From Gordius sp. MW1 (Eukaryota > Nematomorpha > Gordioida > Gordea > Gordiidae), in NCBI GenBank assembly GCA_964036665.1, contig OZ038530.1, positions 17,258,001 to 17,322,000 of the forward strand: a DNA stretch of 64,000 nt. Direction: 5' to 3'. Position numbers and translations under genes: made by a program. Numbering within the stretch: the first letter of the stretch is position 1; each line of letters opens with the position of its first letter. Positions 36,480 to 48,700 of the stretch are shown piece by piece. The notes under the pieces were generated by a model. That model saw only the letters and a program-made list of their open reading frames with translations. It was not told the DNA's origin and did not search any database.

Positions 36480-37420
36480 AGAGGGGTATTTTCCCGGGAA
36501 TTTTAATTGAGGGAATATTCCCGGGAAAATACGGGAATTTAGGGGGAAAACGGGAATTTATGGAAAATAAAAAGTTTAATTGATAATATAGTGTGTAAGA
36601 TAAAAAATTTGTTAAAAACATGCTAATATTAAAACGAAACGCTAATTAAGTTTATTTGTCCAATAATATACTATATTTTATCACAAATTAACATCACAAT
36701 AAAGGTTAAAAGATATTTGAACTTTGACCATCGTCATTAAGCGATGAAATTGATTCATCAGAAGAAGATATAATTAGCGTTTTCGCTTTAAAACTGACAC
36801 AAGTGTAATTGTGTCTTATAGAACGCTTGAGCTTGCCATTCTTCATCCGATTTCGTGATTTAGAATTTTCCAAACGTAGACCAAATTATTACCGTGGAAG
36901 CACTAGTAGCAGGAATCGAAAAAAGTTTTACAGCAACTTTTAACAAGGGTTGATTCGTGCATAACCCTTTATACCCCTCAAGGTGAAGTGTAGCTTGCAC
37001 TATCCCACATAGAGCTTTCGGCAAATAATCCGTCTTTTGTGCGAAGTTCTGCCAAATTGGCAATAACTTTGGCTAAATTTAGATCTGCGCCTTGAAAAAT
37101 AATTTTAATAGCTTGAAAGGCTTCGCAAATTTCTTTAGTCGTCAGATGAAGTCCACAATACCGTGGATCAAGCCCCGCCACATACTTACAGCAAAACGTC
37201 TTTCTTTTGCTAATGAATTTTTTAATTGAGGCTGTATCGGTTTGGCTAAATTTCTTGCTAGAGATTTCATTAAAATGGGTTTTATGTTATAAAAAGCTTC
37301 GGGCACATCCGACAGTAATCCACTGTAACTTTCTATAGAAGTTATTTTCGTCAAAATGACATCTAAAAAATGGCCAATATATATCGAGATTGCCTTGTAG
37401 GACCAATCAAATCTGGCTAT
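36480..37420 (-). pseudogene. hAT transposase pseudogene, third family
   Basis: Minus-strand frames at 37354-37142, 37181-36978 and 37063-36860, plus a tail to about 36708, join with frameshifts into the C-terminal third of a hAT transposase: GLDPRYCGLHLTTKE, a WDSASYTSP region, LLKVAVKLFSIPATSAS and WSTFGK, then SKSRNRMKNGKLKRSIRHN. The dimerisation motif SIPATSASSER...WS is interrupted where SER should be. At 36480-36560 a cluster of TCCCGGGAA/TTCCCGGGA and ACGGGAATT repeats marks the element's terminus. No N-terminal half is seen. Confidence 0.75.
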
Positions 37421-38260
37421 AAATTTTTTTTTTGGTATTTATTATATAATAGATAGTATAATTTGAAGCAACTATTTGAAATTGATGAAATTTTTTTAAC
37501 TATAAACTAAAAATTATTTGTTTTTAATATTCTGTGAAGTGAAAGTTTGAAACTATTATTAATTGTGTTTTTCTAAATTTTGCATGCCCATTTTCTCAAA
37601 TAATTAACTAGTTCAGTTTTAAATTTAATAAACGAGTTCTTGTTTTAATTGCTATGCAATTTATTTTTTTTAACTATTTAAATTAAACATTCATAAAGTT
37701 GTAGATTGTTATGACTTTTGATAAAACTTAAAATTTATAACTAATAACTATTTGAATTTAAAATAAAATAACTTATCGTTTAATTAAAATTTGTTTTTTA
37801 TTAGGAAATTCTTGAATTAAATGTAAAATAGCATTCATTAAATTTGACAAATTATTTGTTATTTTTTGTATCAAAACAAATTATAAATTCAATGAAGAAC
37901 TTTGCTGTGACTTTTTTTGCCTACGAGCTCTCAGCAAATTAATTTTGTTAAATAAATCATATTCGATTATTTATAATCTAATCAATTTTACACACTGAAT
38001 GCTAGACATTCTCCATGTCATAATAATCAACAAAACTTATTAACTTGTTCAAATCAAAATTTATTGAAGATTACTTATTCTTGAATCTTTTTATTAAAGA
38101 AAGCTTTAATAGTTCACATAGGCTTTTCATTAATGTCGGTGTAACCCAAAACATACAACTTCACCTCCATATCATTTGGACTTTTTCAGAAATATTAAGA
38201 ATCAGACACAAAATATTTAGCTCCTGTTTTTCAGTTCAGTTATTTTAAAACGGAGTTTCC
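37421..38260. other. AT-rich stretch, no gene seen
   Basis: Long A/T tracts and scattered short frames without recognisable domains. One partial AATTGCTATGCAATTTA palindrome lies near 37648. Confidence 0.45.
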
Positions 38261-38445
38261 TAGGGTTGCAAAAAGACCCGGGTTTTGTTCGGTCGACATT
38301 TGGTTTAACCGAGACCTGGTCTAATTTTTAAATGTCGACCAAGCCCTAGAGGTCGACTGAGAAAAACAGACCAATTTTTGTCTGTTTATGTTTAGTTAAC
38401 TAAAACTAAAGGTAGACAACAAAACCCCCGTCTTTTTACACGGGC
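38261..38445. mobile_element. GTCGACC MITE
   Basis: Diverged copy: GGGTTGCAAAAAGACCCGGG at the left, GTCGACATTTGGTTT and GTCGACC inside, and ACCCCCGTCTTTTTACA at the right. Confidence 0.6.
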
Positions 38446-38946
38446 AGAATTTTTTTAAGAAATCTCACCTCTGATCAAGAGGTAGGGGGATTATTAGTGC
38501 AAAAATCGATCATCTATCCTTTGTTACCTTCAACCCCTTTATTGTAACTAATTGCCGTTTTTACGTGAGTTTGATTTTTCAAATCATTTCTGGCCAATTT
38601 GTAGAAACTATCTGATTAACAAACCTTCTCGTCCACTCATATCCTTGGATTTATTTTTTTGATATTCCTTGATTTATATTTTTTACATTATTTATAAGCT
38701 ATATTCAAGGGTGTACATTTTGCTAAAAGTTAAGCAATGTTTTGACCAATGTTCTAATAAAATTTATAACACCACAATACAATAATTTTATTAAAAAAAT
38801 ATTTAAATTAATATATCTCATTAATCTCTAGGTTGCTAATTGCTGTGTCTAATCCATTGCGGACGTATTATCTATTGAGAAATCATATCAATATTTTTGG
38901 CCTCACTTTCGGCACAAAATGCCCTGTTCCGTTCTGTCTCTTCCTG

Positions 38947-39094
38947 CATGGGCGTAGCCAGCATTGGAATTAGAATAAGGGTTTAGGGAGGGGCAAAATA
39001 AACATTTTTTCAAACTTTAGCCATAGTTTTAATAAATTTCAACATATTTTTGGATTTAGAGGGGGGCAGCCCCCCCCCCTTGGCTAGGCCCATG
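38947..39094. mobile_element. MITE, CATGGGCGTA family
   Basis: Ends CATGGGCGTAGCCAGCATTGG and TTGGCTAGGCCCATG. The flanks TCTTCCTG and TATTCCTG match at 7 of 8 positions. Confidence 0.8.
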
Positions 39095-39291
39095 TATTCC
39101 TGTCTATTAAATTTAATTCGATATGCAGACATTCAATGAAAAAATTCAAGAGTTCCTGCTGAACCTAAATTAAAGGACCGGACAATAATGGTTAAGGGAG
39201 AAGTAAACGTTTTTTTTATACATCCACCCTAATTTTATTGAAGTTTAAAAATCAGCTACCCCACTCTGCCCCCCCCCCCTCCCTCCGTTAC

Positions 39292-39459
39292 CATTATCGT
39301 AGCCAGGGGGGGGGGCAGGGAGGGGCGGCTGCCCCTTTCTAAATCCAAAAATTCGTTGAAATTTATTAAAATTATGGCTAAAATTTCAAAAAATGTTCAT
39401 TTTGCCCCTCCCTAAATCTTGGTTGCCCCCCTCTAATCCAAATGCTGGCTACGCCCATG
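39292..39459. mobile_element. MITE, CATGGGCGTA family, upstream of ankyrin copy B
   Basis: Ends CATTATCGTAGCCAGGGGG and ATGCTGGCTACGCCCATG. The flanks TCCGTTAC and CCTGTTAC match at 6 of 8 positions. It lies about 320 bp before the start codon of copy B and has no counterpart before copy A. Confidence 0.75.
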
Positions 39460-39514
39460 CCTGTTACGCATATTTATGACACAATACTTGCATTCGCATG
39501 TTGATGAAAATTTA

Positions 39515-39780
39515 ACAAGCAACAGCTAGACAACGAATGAATCACTATTATTATTTATGTTTGAGGTTTTTTAATGATGACAATAGGCATAATAGACTAT
39601 GGGATCAGGTAAAAAAGGATGCATTTATATTATTGATTTTTTCAGTAAAAACCCACTACCTGTCTCCGGCCCTTACCTTAACATTTAATTCCTAATCCAA
39701 AATCAATAATTATCTCAATTTCAATAAACTAAAATAAAATAGGCAATGAAATTTACAATTTTCTGGGCAGAAGAGTATAG
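39515..39780 (+). promoter_or_regulatory. 5' flank of ankyrin copy B, conserved with copy A
   Basis: Inverted equivalent of 10376-10640. Shared landmarks are TTTATGTTTGAGG, GGCATAATAGACTA, GGGATCAGGT and CCACTACCTGTCTCC. No core promoter element could be fixed. Confidence 0.4.
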
Positions 39781-42700
39781 ATGAAAAAAGTAGTGAAATT
39801 ATACGACCGAGCTTTGCACAATGAATCCAATCCTTTGAATAAGGAAAAATTGACGCTCTACTCTTATAAAGTGAAAGCGCGTTTGGGAAAAATCAAGAAA
39901 AAAATTGTTAAATTGCAAGCGTCAGCAAGCGGCGGTTCTTCTAATCAAATGTCATTATCCTCAACCAAATTACATGAAGCTTGTGCGGATGGAAAGTTAG
40001 AAAAAGTAGAAGCTTTATTATTGAGATCTGATGTCAATGCTAAAGATGAAAATGGCAGGTATGGAGAAATATATTCTAAACTATTAATATTTCCTATAAA
40101 ATTTTTCTCTAAATTAAGGTGAAATAGAATATTTAATAATTTGCATGTTTAATTATTAAATAAATTGTTAAATTTGTTAGATTATGATAAATGTATTTTT
40201 TATATTATATGTTAAAGATTTTTTATCTTTGACATAGAACACCGCTGCACGTTGCTTGTTTGTATGGACAATTGGATATTTTAAAGGCAATATTACAATT
40301 TTGTCCCGCCTTAGATAGTCAAGATAAACAAGGGATGACACCATTAGTACTTGTACGTTGTAGACTAATTTTATGAAATTTCCCAATATATTTTATATTT
40401 CAATATATTCATTGTAAAAATTTTTATTTTTTATATTCCTAACACTCTACCTAAATTCGCATAAAATTTAATAACATTTAACTAAGCTGCTTCATATTTC
40501 GGTAGCTTAATTCCTAGTAAACCTATTAAAATTTTCAATTCTTAACTCAAACTTATTTTTAAAGTTAAATTAATAAACGTCAAAATAAATTTATAAAAAG
40601 TCAATTTGGTATTTACTATAACTTAAATGTATCTATTACAGACTATGGTCTACGATCATCCACATCTAGCTTATTATCTATTGGAATCGGGATCTAATCC
40701 ATTACTTCCAGATTCCACTGGCTCCACAGCTCTACACTATGCTATTAAAAATGACTTGAACGACGCGATTAAATTACTAATCGGTTATCAAAGACAAAAC
40801 TTAGACATTAAAGATAATGTAATATTTCTTTTTTATTGTAAACAATAATTAAAGATCTGATTTTCTCAACTAAAATCGCTGATATCCAATCAATATTATA
40901 AAAATGTTTATTTTTATCCTTTTTTATAATTATAAGTTTTTCCATATATATATATTAGGAAGGTATCTCACCTCTGCATTTGGCTGTGGCTCACAAAAAT
41001 AAAGAAGCCTTAGCTTTGCTAATTGATAGTGGAGCCGATATCAATATAATAGAAGGCACACAAAAGTACATAACATAAATAACATAAAATTATTAATTGC
41101 TATGCAATTTATGGGCTCGTTTTTTGTTGTCCGTCCGTCCGTCCATCCCTATCTATTTGCATTGGGTATATTAGGTTATCGATTTTTTAAATTAATGCAT
41201 GAGAAAGATGTGCCCCACCCCTCATCTCTATCTCCCTCGCTGTGTTGTTTTTTAAATTAATTCATAAGAGGTGCCCCACCCCTCATCTCTATCTCCCTCG
41301 GTGTGTTATATATAAGATTTGTTAAATTATCTATTATATAATAAACATAAATAAAAGTTGTTTACTTTTAATTGCTATGCAATTTAACTAATTATATAAT
41401 AAACATAAATAAAAGTTGTTTACTTTTAATTGCTATGCAATTTAACTAGTTTTTGTTATATAATAAACATAGATAAAAGTTGTTTACTTTTAATGCTATG
41501 CAATTTAACTAGTTATATAATAAACATAAATAAAAGTTGTTTACTTTTTAATTGCTATGCAATTTAACTAGTTTTGGGGTTAGAATCCCGGAGTTTTTTT
41601 GACTCTTATGATTGTTCTTGTTACTATCATTGATAATAAGAATTTTTGGCCGTCCGCTGGCTGCTGACCAATGAAAAAAATGACCATTGGCCAAAATGTG
41701 AATCGAAATTATTTTTTTCGTTTTTTTTTGACTATTATGATTGTTCCTGTTTCTACCATTGCTATTATGACTTTTTGGCCGTCCGCTGGCTGCTGACCAA
41801 TGTTATATAATAAACATAAATAAAAGTTGTTTACTTTTAATTGCTATGCAATTTAACTAGTTTTTGGGTTAGAATCTCGGAGTTTTTTTGACTCTTATGA
41901 TTGTTCTTGTTACTATAATTGATAATAAGACTTTTTGGCCGTCCGTTGGCTGCTGACCAATGAAAAAAAATGACCATTGGCCAAAATGTGAATCCGAGTT
42001 TATTTTTTCGTTTTTTTTTTTGACTATTATGATTGTTCCTGTTACTACCATTGCTATTATGACTTTTTGGCCGTCCGCTGGCTCCTGACCGATTGAAAAA
42101 ATGACCATTGGCCAAAATGTGAATCGAAATTATTTTTTTCGTTTTTTTTTGACTATTATGATTGTTCCTGTTCCTACCATTGCTATTATGACTTTTTGGC
42201 CGTCCGCTGGCTGCTGACCAATGGAATAAAATGACCATTGGCCAAAATGTGATTCGAAAACTTTTTTTTCGTTTTTTTTTTGACTATTATGAATTTATAT
42301 CCACTTTTACCGTGTCCTGGCTGCTAACCAATGGAAAAAAATGACCATTGGCCAAAATGTGATTCGAAAATTTTTTGTTTTGTTTTTTTTACTCTTATGA
42401 ATTTATATCCACTTTTACCGTGTGCTGGCTGCTGACCAATGGAAATAATGACCATTGGCCAAAGTGAGCATCAAATTTTTTTTTCCGTTTTTTTGGCTAT
42501 CATTGACTTATAGAGTATCTGTTGGTACTGACCAATAGAGAAAAAGACCATTGGCCAAATTTTTGATTTTTTTAATTAAAAATTGTTCAAATTCAACAAA
42601 AAATTTCTCCCAACAATTCTGCAAATTCTTAACATTGTGTTGTTTTATAATATAATGTTTGTTAGACCCATAATCACTAAAGGCCATAAAAACTAATGTA

Positions 42701-45700
42701 ATACGCAACTAGATGCAAACACTAAATCTAACCCTAACCCTTGCCTATATTACATTTTGCCTTTATTACATTTTGCCTATAATGGAAAATTTGTATAAAT
42801 AATTAATTAATCATTAGGCATTTAATACCCCCCTATAGGCATTCTCGCCCCTTCCCACCTTTCTCGCCCATAAATTGCATAGCAAATATGATACATTTAG
42901 TGATGCGGAAAAACCGAGAAAAATCTCGGTCTCGTCTCGTCTCGTCTCGAAAAACCGAGACGAGACGAGACGAGAATTTGAAAAATGGAGTCGAGATCGA
43001 GACGAGAATTTTGATGTCGAGACGAGACGATACGAGATTTTCTCGGCGAGATCTCGACTTTTTATTGATCGTTAGATTTTAGTAAATTATTGTGTATTTT
43101 AATTTACATTTAAGGTATTAAGTGTAAATCAATATGTATGGAATATATTTAATATTAAAAAAATTCACAAGTGTAGTAAATATTATATATTTTTGCAAAA
43201 AAAATAAAATTTGGCAATCATTTACCTAAGTATGGTTGATTTTTGTCATACATTTAAATACGTACTCTTTAATTTAAAGTTTAAAACCTTATGTTCTTAA
43301 TTCTATAATAATGCTGCTTTTATTGTTGTTTTACAACGTTTTAATTTCTGCAACTAGTTATCAATTCTGTAAATAATAATAACATCATTAAATGTCACTC
43401 GCATAAACATGCAATAAACACTATGGGCTATAACTGATGATGGTTATATTAATGGACTTAAACGTTTGCCTTAAATATGTTAAGGTCTACTTTGAATCAT
43501 TAGCAAAGGTTAATAAAGGGTCTCATTTTGCTCACTTATGCAACTATATCAACTATAAGCGAACTTATAATTTTCGAAGTCCATTTATAGTTGACAGACA
43601 CAGTGAATTTGATGCAAATATTATAATTTGCTAGAACAATAAAATTTAATCTTATTTCAAATTTATTTATAGTTTTTTTAGTCTGCACTTTTTATAGAAA
43701 ATGTTATCTTTATGAGTTAATTCATATCTTTATATTGTCAATGAGATGTCGTGTCCCGCTAAATCTTTAAAAAGTTTGCGTATTAAAGTTTTTCCAAAAA
43801 TATAAAATTTGCCATTTGGATTTTTGAACACTTATTTATATTTTTAATAAAATAGGAGAAATTTTTATTCCGTATATATTTTTTTTTAAAAGTCGAGACG
43901 AGACGAGAATTCTCGTCGAGACGAGACGAGACCGAGATTTTTCTAGACCGAGACGAGACGAGATCGAGATTTTCCTAATCGCTCCCGAGACGAGACGAGA
44001 TTTTGTATTCGAGACCGAGACGAGACGAGATCGAAACACTAGATACATTTATACGAAGTACAGATGAGTCATCCCCCCTTCCCTTCCCCTCTTCCCTTCC
44101 CTTCTCCCCCTTCCCACGAGGGCCGAAGGCCCGAGTTTATTTAATAATATTTATTTTTATTAAAGAATGTACGGGTTTTAATGCGATTGCTTTCTTTTGT
44201 ATAAAGGACGCCTTTAATGATTGCAGCATCTTTGGGATTGGAAGATTTTATTAAATTACTTATTGAAAAAGGAGCCAATAAAAACTTTAAAAAATCCCTA
44301 GGAAAGATGGCACTGGATTACGCTATACTATTTAGTAAGATACATTATTTATCGCTATCGATATTTATAAATCGTCCCTAATAACAATTTTATAAGTCAT
44401 TTTTCACAAAAATAAGGTCTATTTATATATCGTACAACCCAAAACTTTTAATTTGCTTATTGCATTTTCTTAATGTATATTCAATTTCGATATTTTATTC
44501 TATAACTCCCATTGCAAAATAAAAAAATATTTAAAATCTCTTTTCAAAAAAGAGAGACACTGATTTTAAATAATAATATTTACACTATTTAAAGAGCATG
44601 AAACATGTGCTACACTTTTGGACCATGGAGATGTCATCAAATCGGACGAAGATCAAAGTATATTTAGAAATAACATCATATTTAAATTTACCTTAGTTAT
44701 TTTTATAAATCAGCCCTAGCAATAATTTATAAATTTATTATAGGTTTAAGTAAAAAGCTGGCTAAAAGCTCTCCAATTAATTCTCCATTATCAAGTGGAA
44801 CGGAAAAGGATGTGATTTCCGATTTATCAAAAAGTGACAACGAATTTTGGGCTAGAAGTATATTTTAATATTTTTACAAAGACGTTTATGTTTTACTGTG
44901 ATGTCTACCGACACTTTCACTATAGTTTTTATTTGTCTTTCATCAAAATTAATCCAAAAATTTTAAATTTTAACAAAGCTACCGGAATTCAAATATTTTT
45001 TATTTTATTTGATGAAATTATGGCTTTACTGATTTTTACCAACCTTTTGCCCTTTTAAAATTAAATCCTGACAAAGCCAAAGTCAATAGCCTTAATGTGC
45101 TTTATAGAATGAAAAATTTTAAAGTTAAGCAAAATTAGCATTTACTTAATCATATTTATATAAGTAAAAGGTTTGATTTTATATATATAAGAAATTAATT
45201 TTTTAGCGATTTTTATGAATTATTAGAGGCGTTATGGATTTTTAACTAAAATAATAAAAATGCCAAATGGTATCAATAGCAAAGATTTAAAATTTTACGA
45301 CATGTTCAATAAAAGCCTATAATTAATTTCTTAGCCTATTTAATTTATTAAAATACCCATATTCATTTACAGCGTCAACCGGTACAATATGCTAATTTTG
45401 TTTATGCAAAATATCATGTTTACTACCAATAGATATTTTTGGTGACATCGGCGAGCCATTCATAGACGATGACCTTAGAGAGACATCAAGGCGGTTGTCT
45501 ATTTTAGATAGTTCACCACCCTCACCAATTTATACTACCCGACCACCTCCCATTAAAGAAAAGACCTTTATTCCGCCTACCCAAAAGCCCAATTTCGATG
45601 ATAATATCGAATTTATAGAAGATGGAGTCAATCCAGAATCCCCTATATATGTTAATATTCCTTATAAAGCAGAAAAACTTCATGAATCTATCATTTCTAA

Positions 45701-48700
45701 AAATGAAGGTATTTTCGAAATAAGTGATAATGAAGCTGAAGATGATGTACTCTCCGATGATTTTTTCCATAAAGTTTTTTCGGGTAAGGGTAGACTTAAT
45801 AACGCAAATTTGCTGGACGATTCTGAACCCGATGATCATTCAAATACGATAACTAATACTAATCTAGTTGAGTTGAATTCGGTCAAAACAACACAAGCCC
45901 ATACGAATCCCTTTAGCATGGCATTCTCTTCAAATAATAATATTGTTAATTCAAATGCAATCGAAATAGTCTCTAAGAATGACATTAATATCACTGATGT
46001 GGGGAATAGTGGTATTAGTAAGGTGTCCGATATTATCCATAAATTTGAGAGGTCAACAACAGACCCTTTTTCGCATGAGGATATGGGTGGTGGTAAACAT
46101 AGTAAACCTAAACCCTTAGATGAACTTGAATTAACTGTGAATCCAACGAAATTGGATAATATTGATCTGCCTCTTCCACAAGCTTTAGGTGATAAAGAAA
46201 GGATTGAAGATCTGACCTCAATATTTTCTTTTAGGGATTATGATAATCCCTCGTCAAGTACTTTAGATAATAATTCGCACGGTGAAAAAGGAATTTCAGC
46301 GTCGCAAAATGCTTTACAACAAACCACGTTTTCTCATTCTATCAACGACCAGCACAAATTATATTCAATGGATAACTTAAATGATTGGAATGCAAAAGAC
46401 CATAACTTGGGAGAACTAAATAAAAATTCCAAACAGAATTCTAATTACTTGAGTGATTATGATATTATGGCGGAAAATTATCTAGGATATACAGTCACTT
46501 ACCCCAATGATCAAATCAGATCAATGAGTAGCTTTCATCTTGATAAAAGTCAATTAGAGCTGGTATATATTTTGTAAATTAATATATAACACATTTATTC
46601 TATTATAGTTTTATTACTTTAAAATGATGTTATTTGTTAATTTTTAGCAAGACCACCACCTGAATAAATTTAATGAAACTAAGATATCTAAAGATAACAA
46701 GGATTTCTACTTCGAACATAATGCCCCTCATACGGGTTTTAAAGGTTCTTATAATTAGTCAAAATAATTATAGAAATGCTTTTTTTAGAAACAATCGATA
46801 GAAATTCCATGCAAAATTTATTACAAAAAATGAATGATTCCATGGAGGTATTGATTGAAAATAGTAACTCTACAAAGATTAAAATTGGTCAACTTCTCGA
46901 AAAAAATTCATACACGAGTCGGTAAAATTTCCTACAATTTTCCATTTATTTTAGACTCATTGTTATGTTTTACGTTACGGTTAAGTTAAAAAATTCTTAA
47001 ACCATGTTACATTTAAGTTTTAAACTTTAATACGAAAACTGCTCTAACATTTAATAATTTTGGAGATAAAATATCCACTTTTTTTAAAAAACAATAAAAA
47101 GAAATATTACTATATTATAAATCGATAATTTTCTCGGTGGCGTAGCTAGAGCGGGGCGAGGGGGTCCAAAGGGGGTTAGAGTATGAAAGATCCCAAAGCC
47201 AACCCAACACCAAAATCCTCATTCCCTTAGCTCATTTGACCCCCACACACTACTCAGCCGCCTTTCTATTCAAATGCGTTATATTTTTTTGTATTTTCAG
47301 GAACAATAATGAAAATGACAAAGTCCGTTCTTTGATTGGAAAGGTATTAATGTTTTTAAATGAATGTTATCAATTATGAAATAATGTAGCATGAAAATTT
47401 GATAAGAAATTTAGCGGATAAAATGGATAAATCATACATTTTTAAACAAGAAATTGATCGAGACAGTGCAGATGGAATAAAAGATTTGATTGAGCATTGT
47501 GTGGAAAAGAATGAGAATTCTTTAGAAAAGTTAATAAAAACTATTGAAAACGGGTTCAATAATGCTAAAATGGACGAAGATAGAATAATTAATAAATATG
47601 CTGAATCCTTTGAAAATGTTATGGAACACAAGGCGGATAAAACACAATTGGATATTGTGGTTAAGGATCTCAAAAATTATTTAAGCAACGTTAAAATAGA
47701 TTTAATGACTGTTTCGAAAGAAACTAATTCCAAGGTTTAATTTGCATTTTAAACAAACCCTTTAAAAAATGTTTTTAGTTGGTGGATATAGAAAACGTGT
47801 TGCAAAATGTTGAAAATACTAATGAATTAAAAAAACAACCATCTCTAAAACATGAAATAGATGAAAAACTAAAAGAAGGGAGAGAAAAAAATATTATTAG
47901 TGGGGAAAATCTTCTCAGTAATTTAAAGGAAGATCCTGTTGTTGTAAATTATAATAAAACAATTTTGAATGAATTTGTTTTTTTAAGATTGATGATCCTT
48001 ATTATTGCAACAAATTTCTAACAAAGATATCGAAATTATCCAAGGAAAATTTAGATTTAAAAGTTAGTTTATTTAACAATACTTTATATATTATTGTATT
48101 TTTAGGTAGAATTATCTCAGAGTAAAGATCAAAACATAATATATAAATCCGAGTAAAATATTTATATACCTTAGTATATAATTCTCTTGACTTAGAATTG
48201 AAAACAAAATTCGCGAAAATACAAGATTGCTGAAAGAATTAATTGCTACCAAATCTAAACTATCAAAATACGAAATGGAAAATAGATTAACTAATGTAAT
48301 GATATCCTAACTTTTTAATAAAATATTTAAATTATTTTTAGGAATCTCAATTGGAAAAAATCAAAGATTTAGAATCAAGATTGAAATCTTTAATATTGGT
48401 AAAAAGAATAAATATAATAAAAATTCAATTCTTTTTTATGAAGGAGAAGGATAAAATGTATGGAATGTTTGAAACAAAATTAAGAGAAGAACATCAGCTC
48501 CAAATAAAATTACATGGAATTAAACATTTAGCTAGCACATCATTAAAATCAATTTATTTTCATGTAAAATTATTAATTCTATAAAAAATATTATTTTAGT
48601 TTTTATGATAAATAATAAAAAATTCTTTCAATATATTTTATTTTTGTTTTTCTTAGTTAGAGAATCCTTGTATAGACCAACAGCCAAGTTATATATCGAG

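Noticed and set aside
43984-44048. Short frames rich in Arg, Glu and Ser in GAGACGAG repeats
   Set aside because: Translation of simple subterminal repeats of a transposon.
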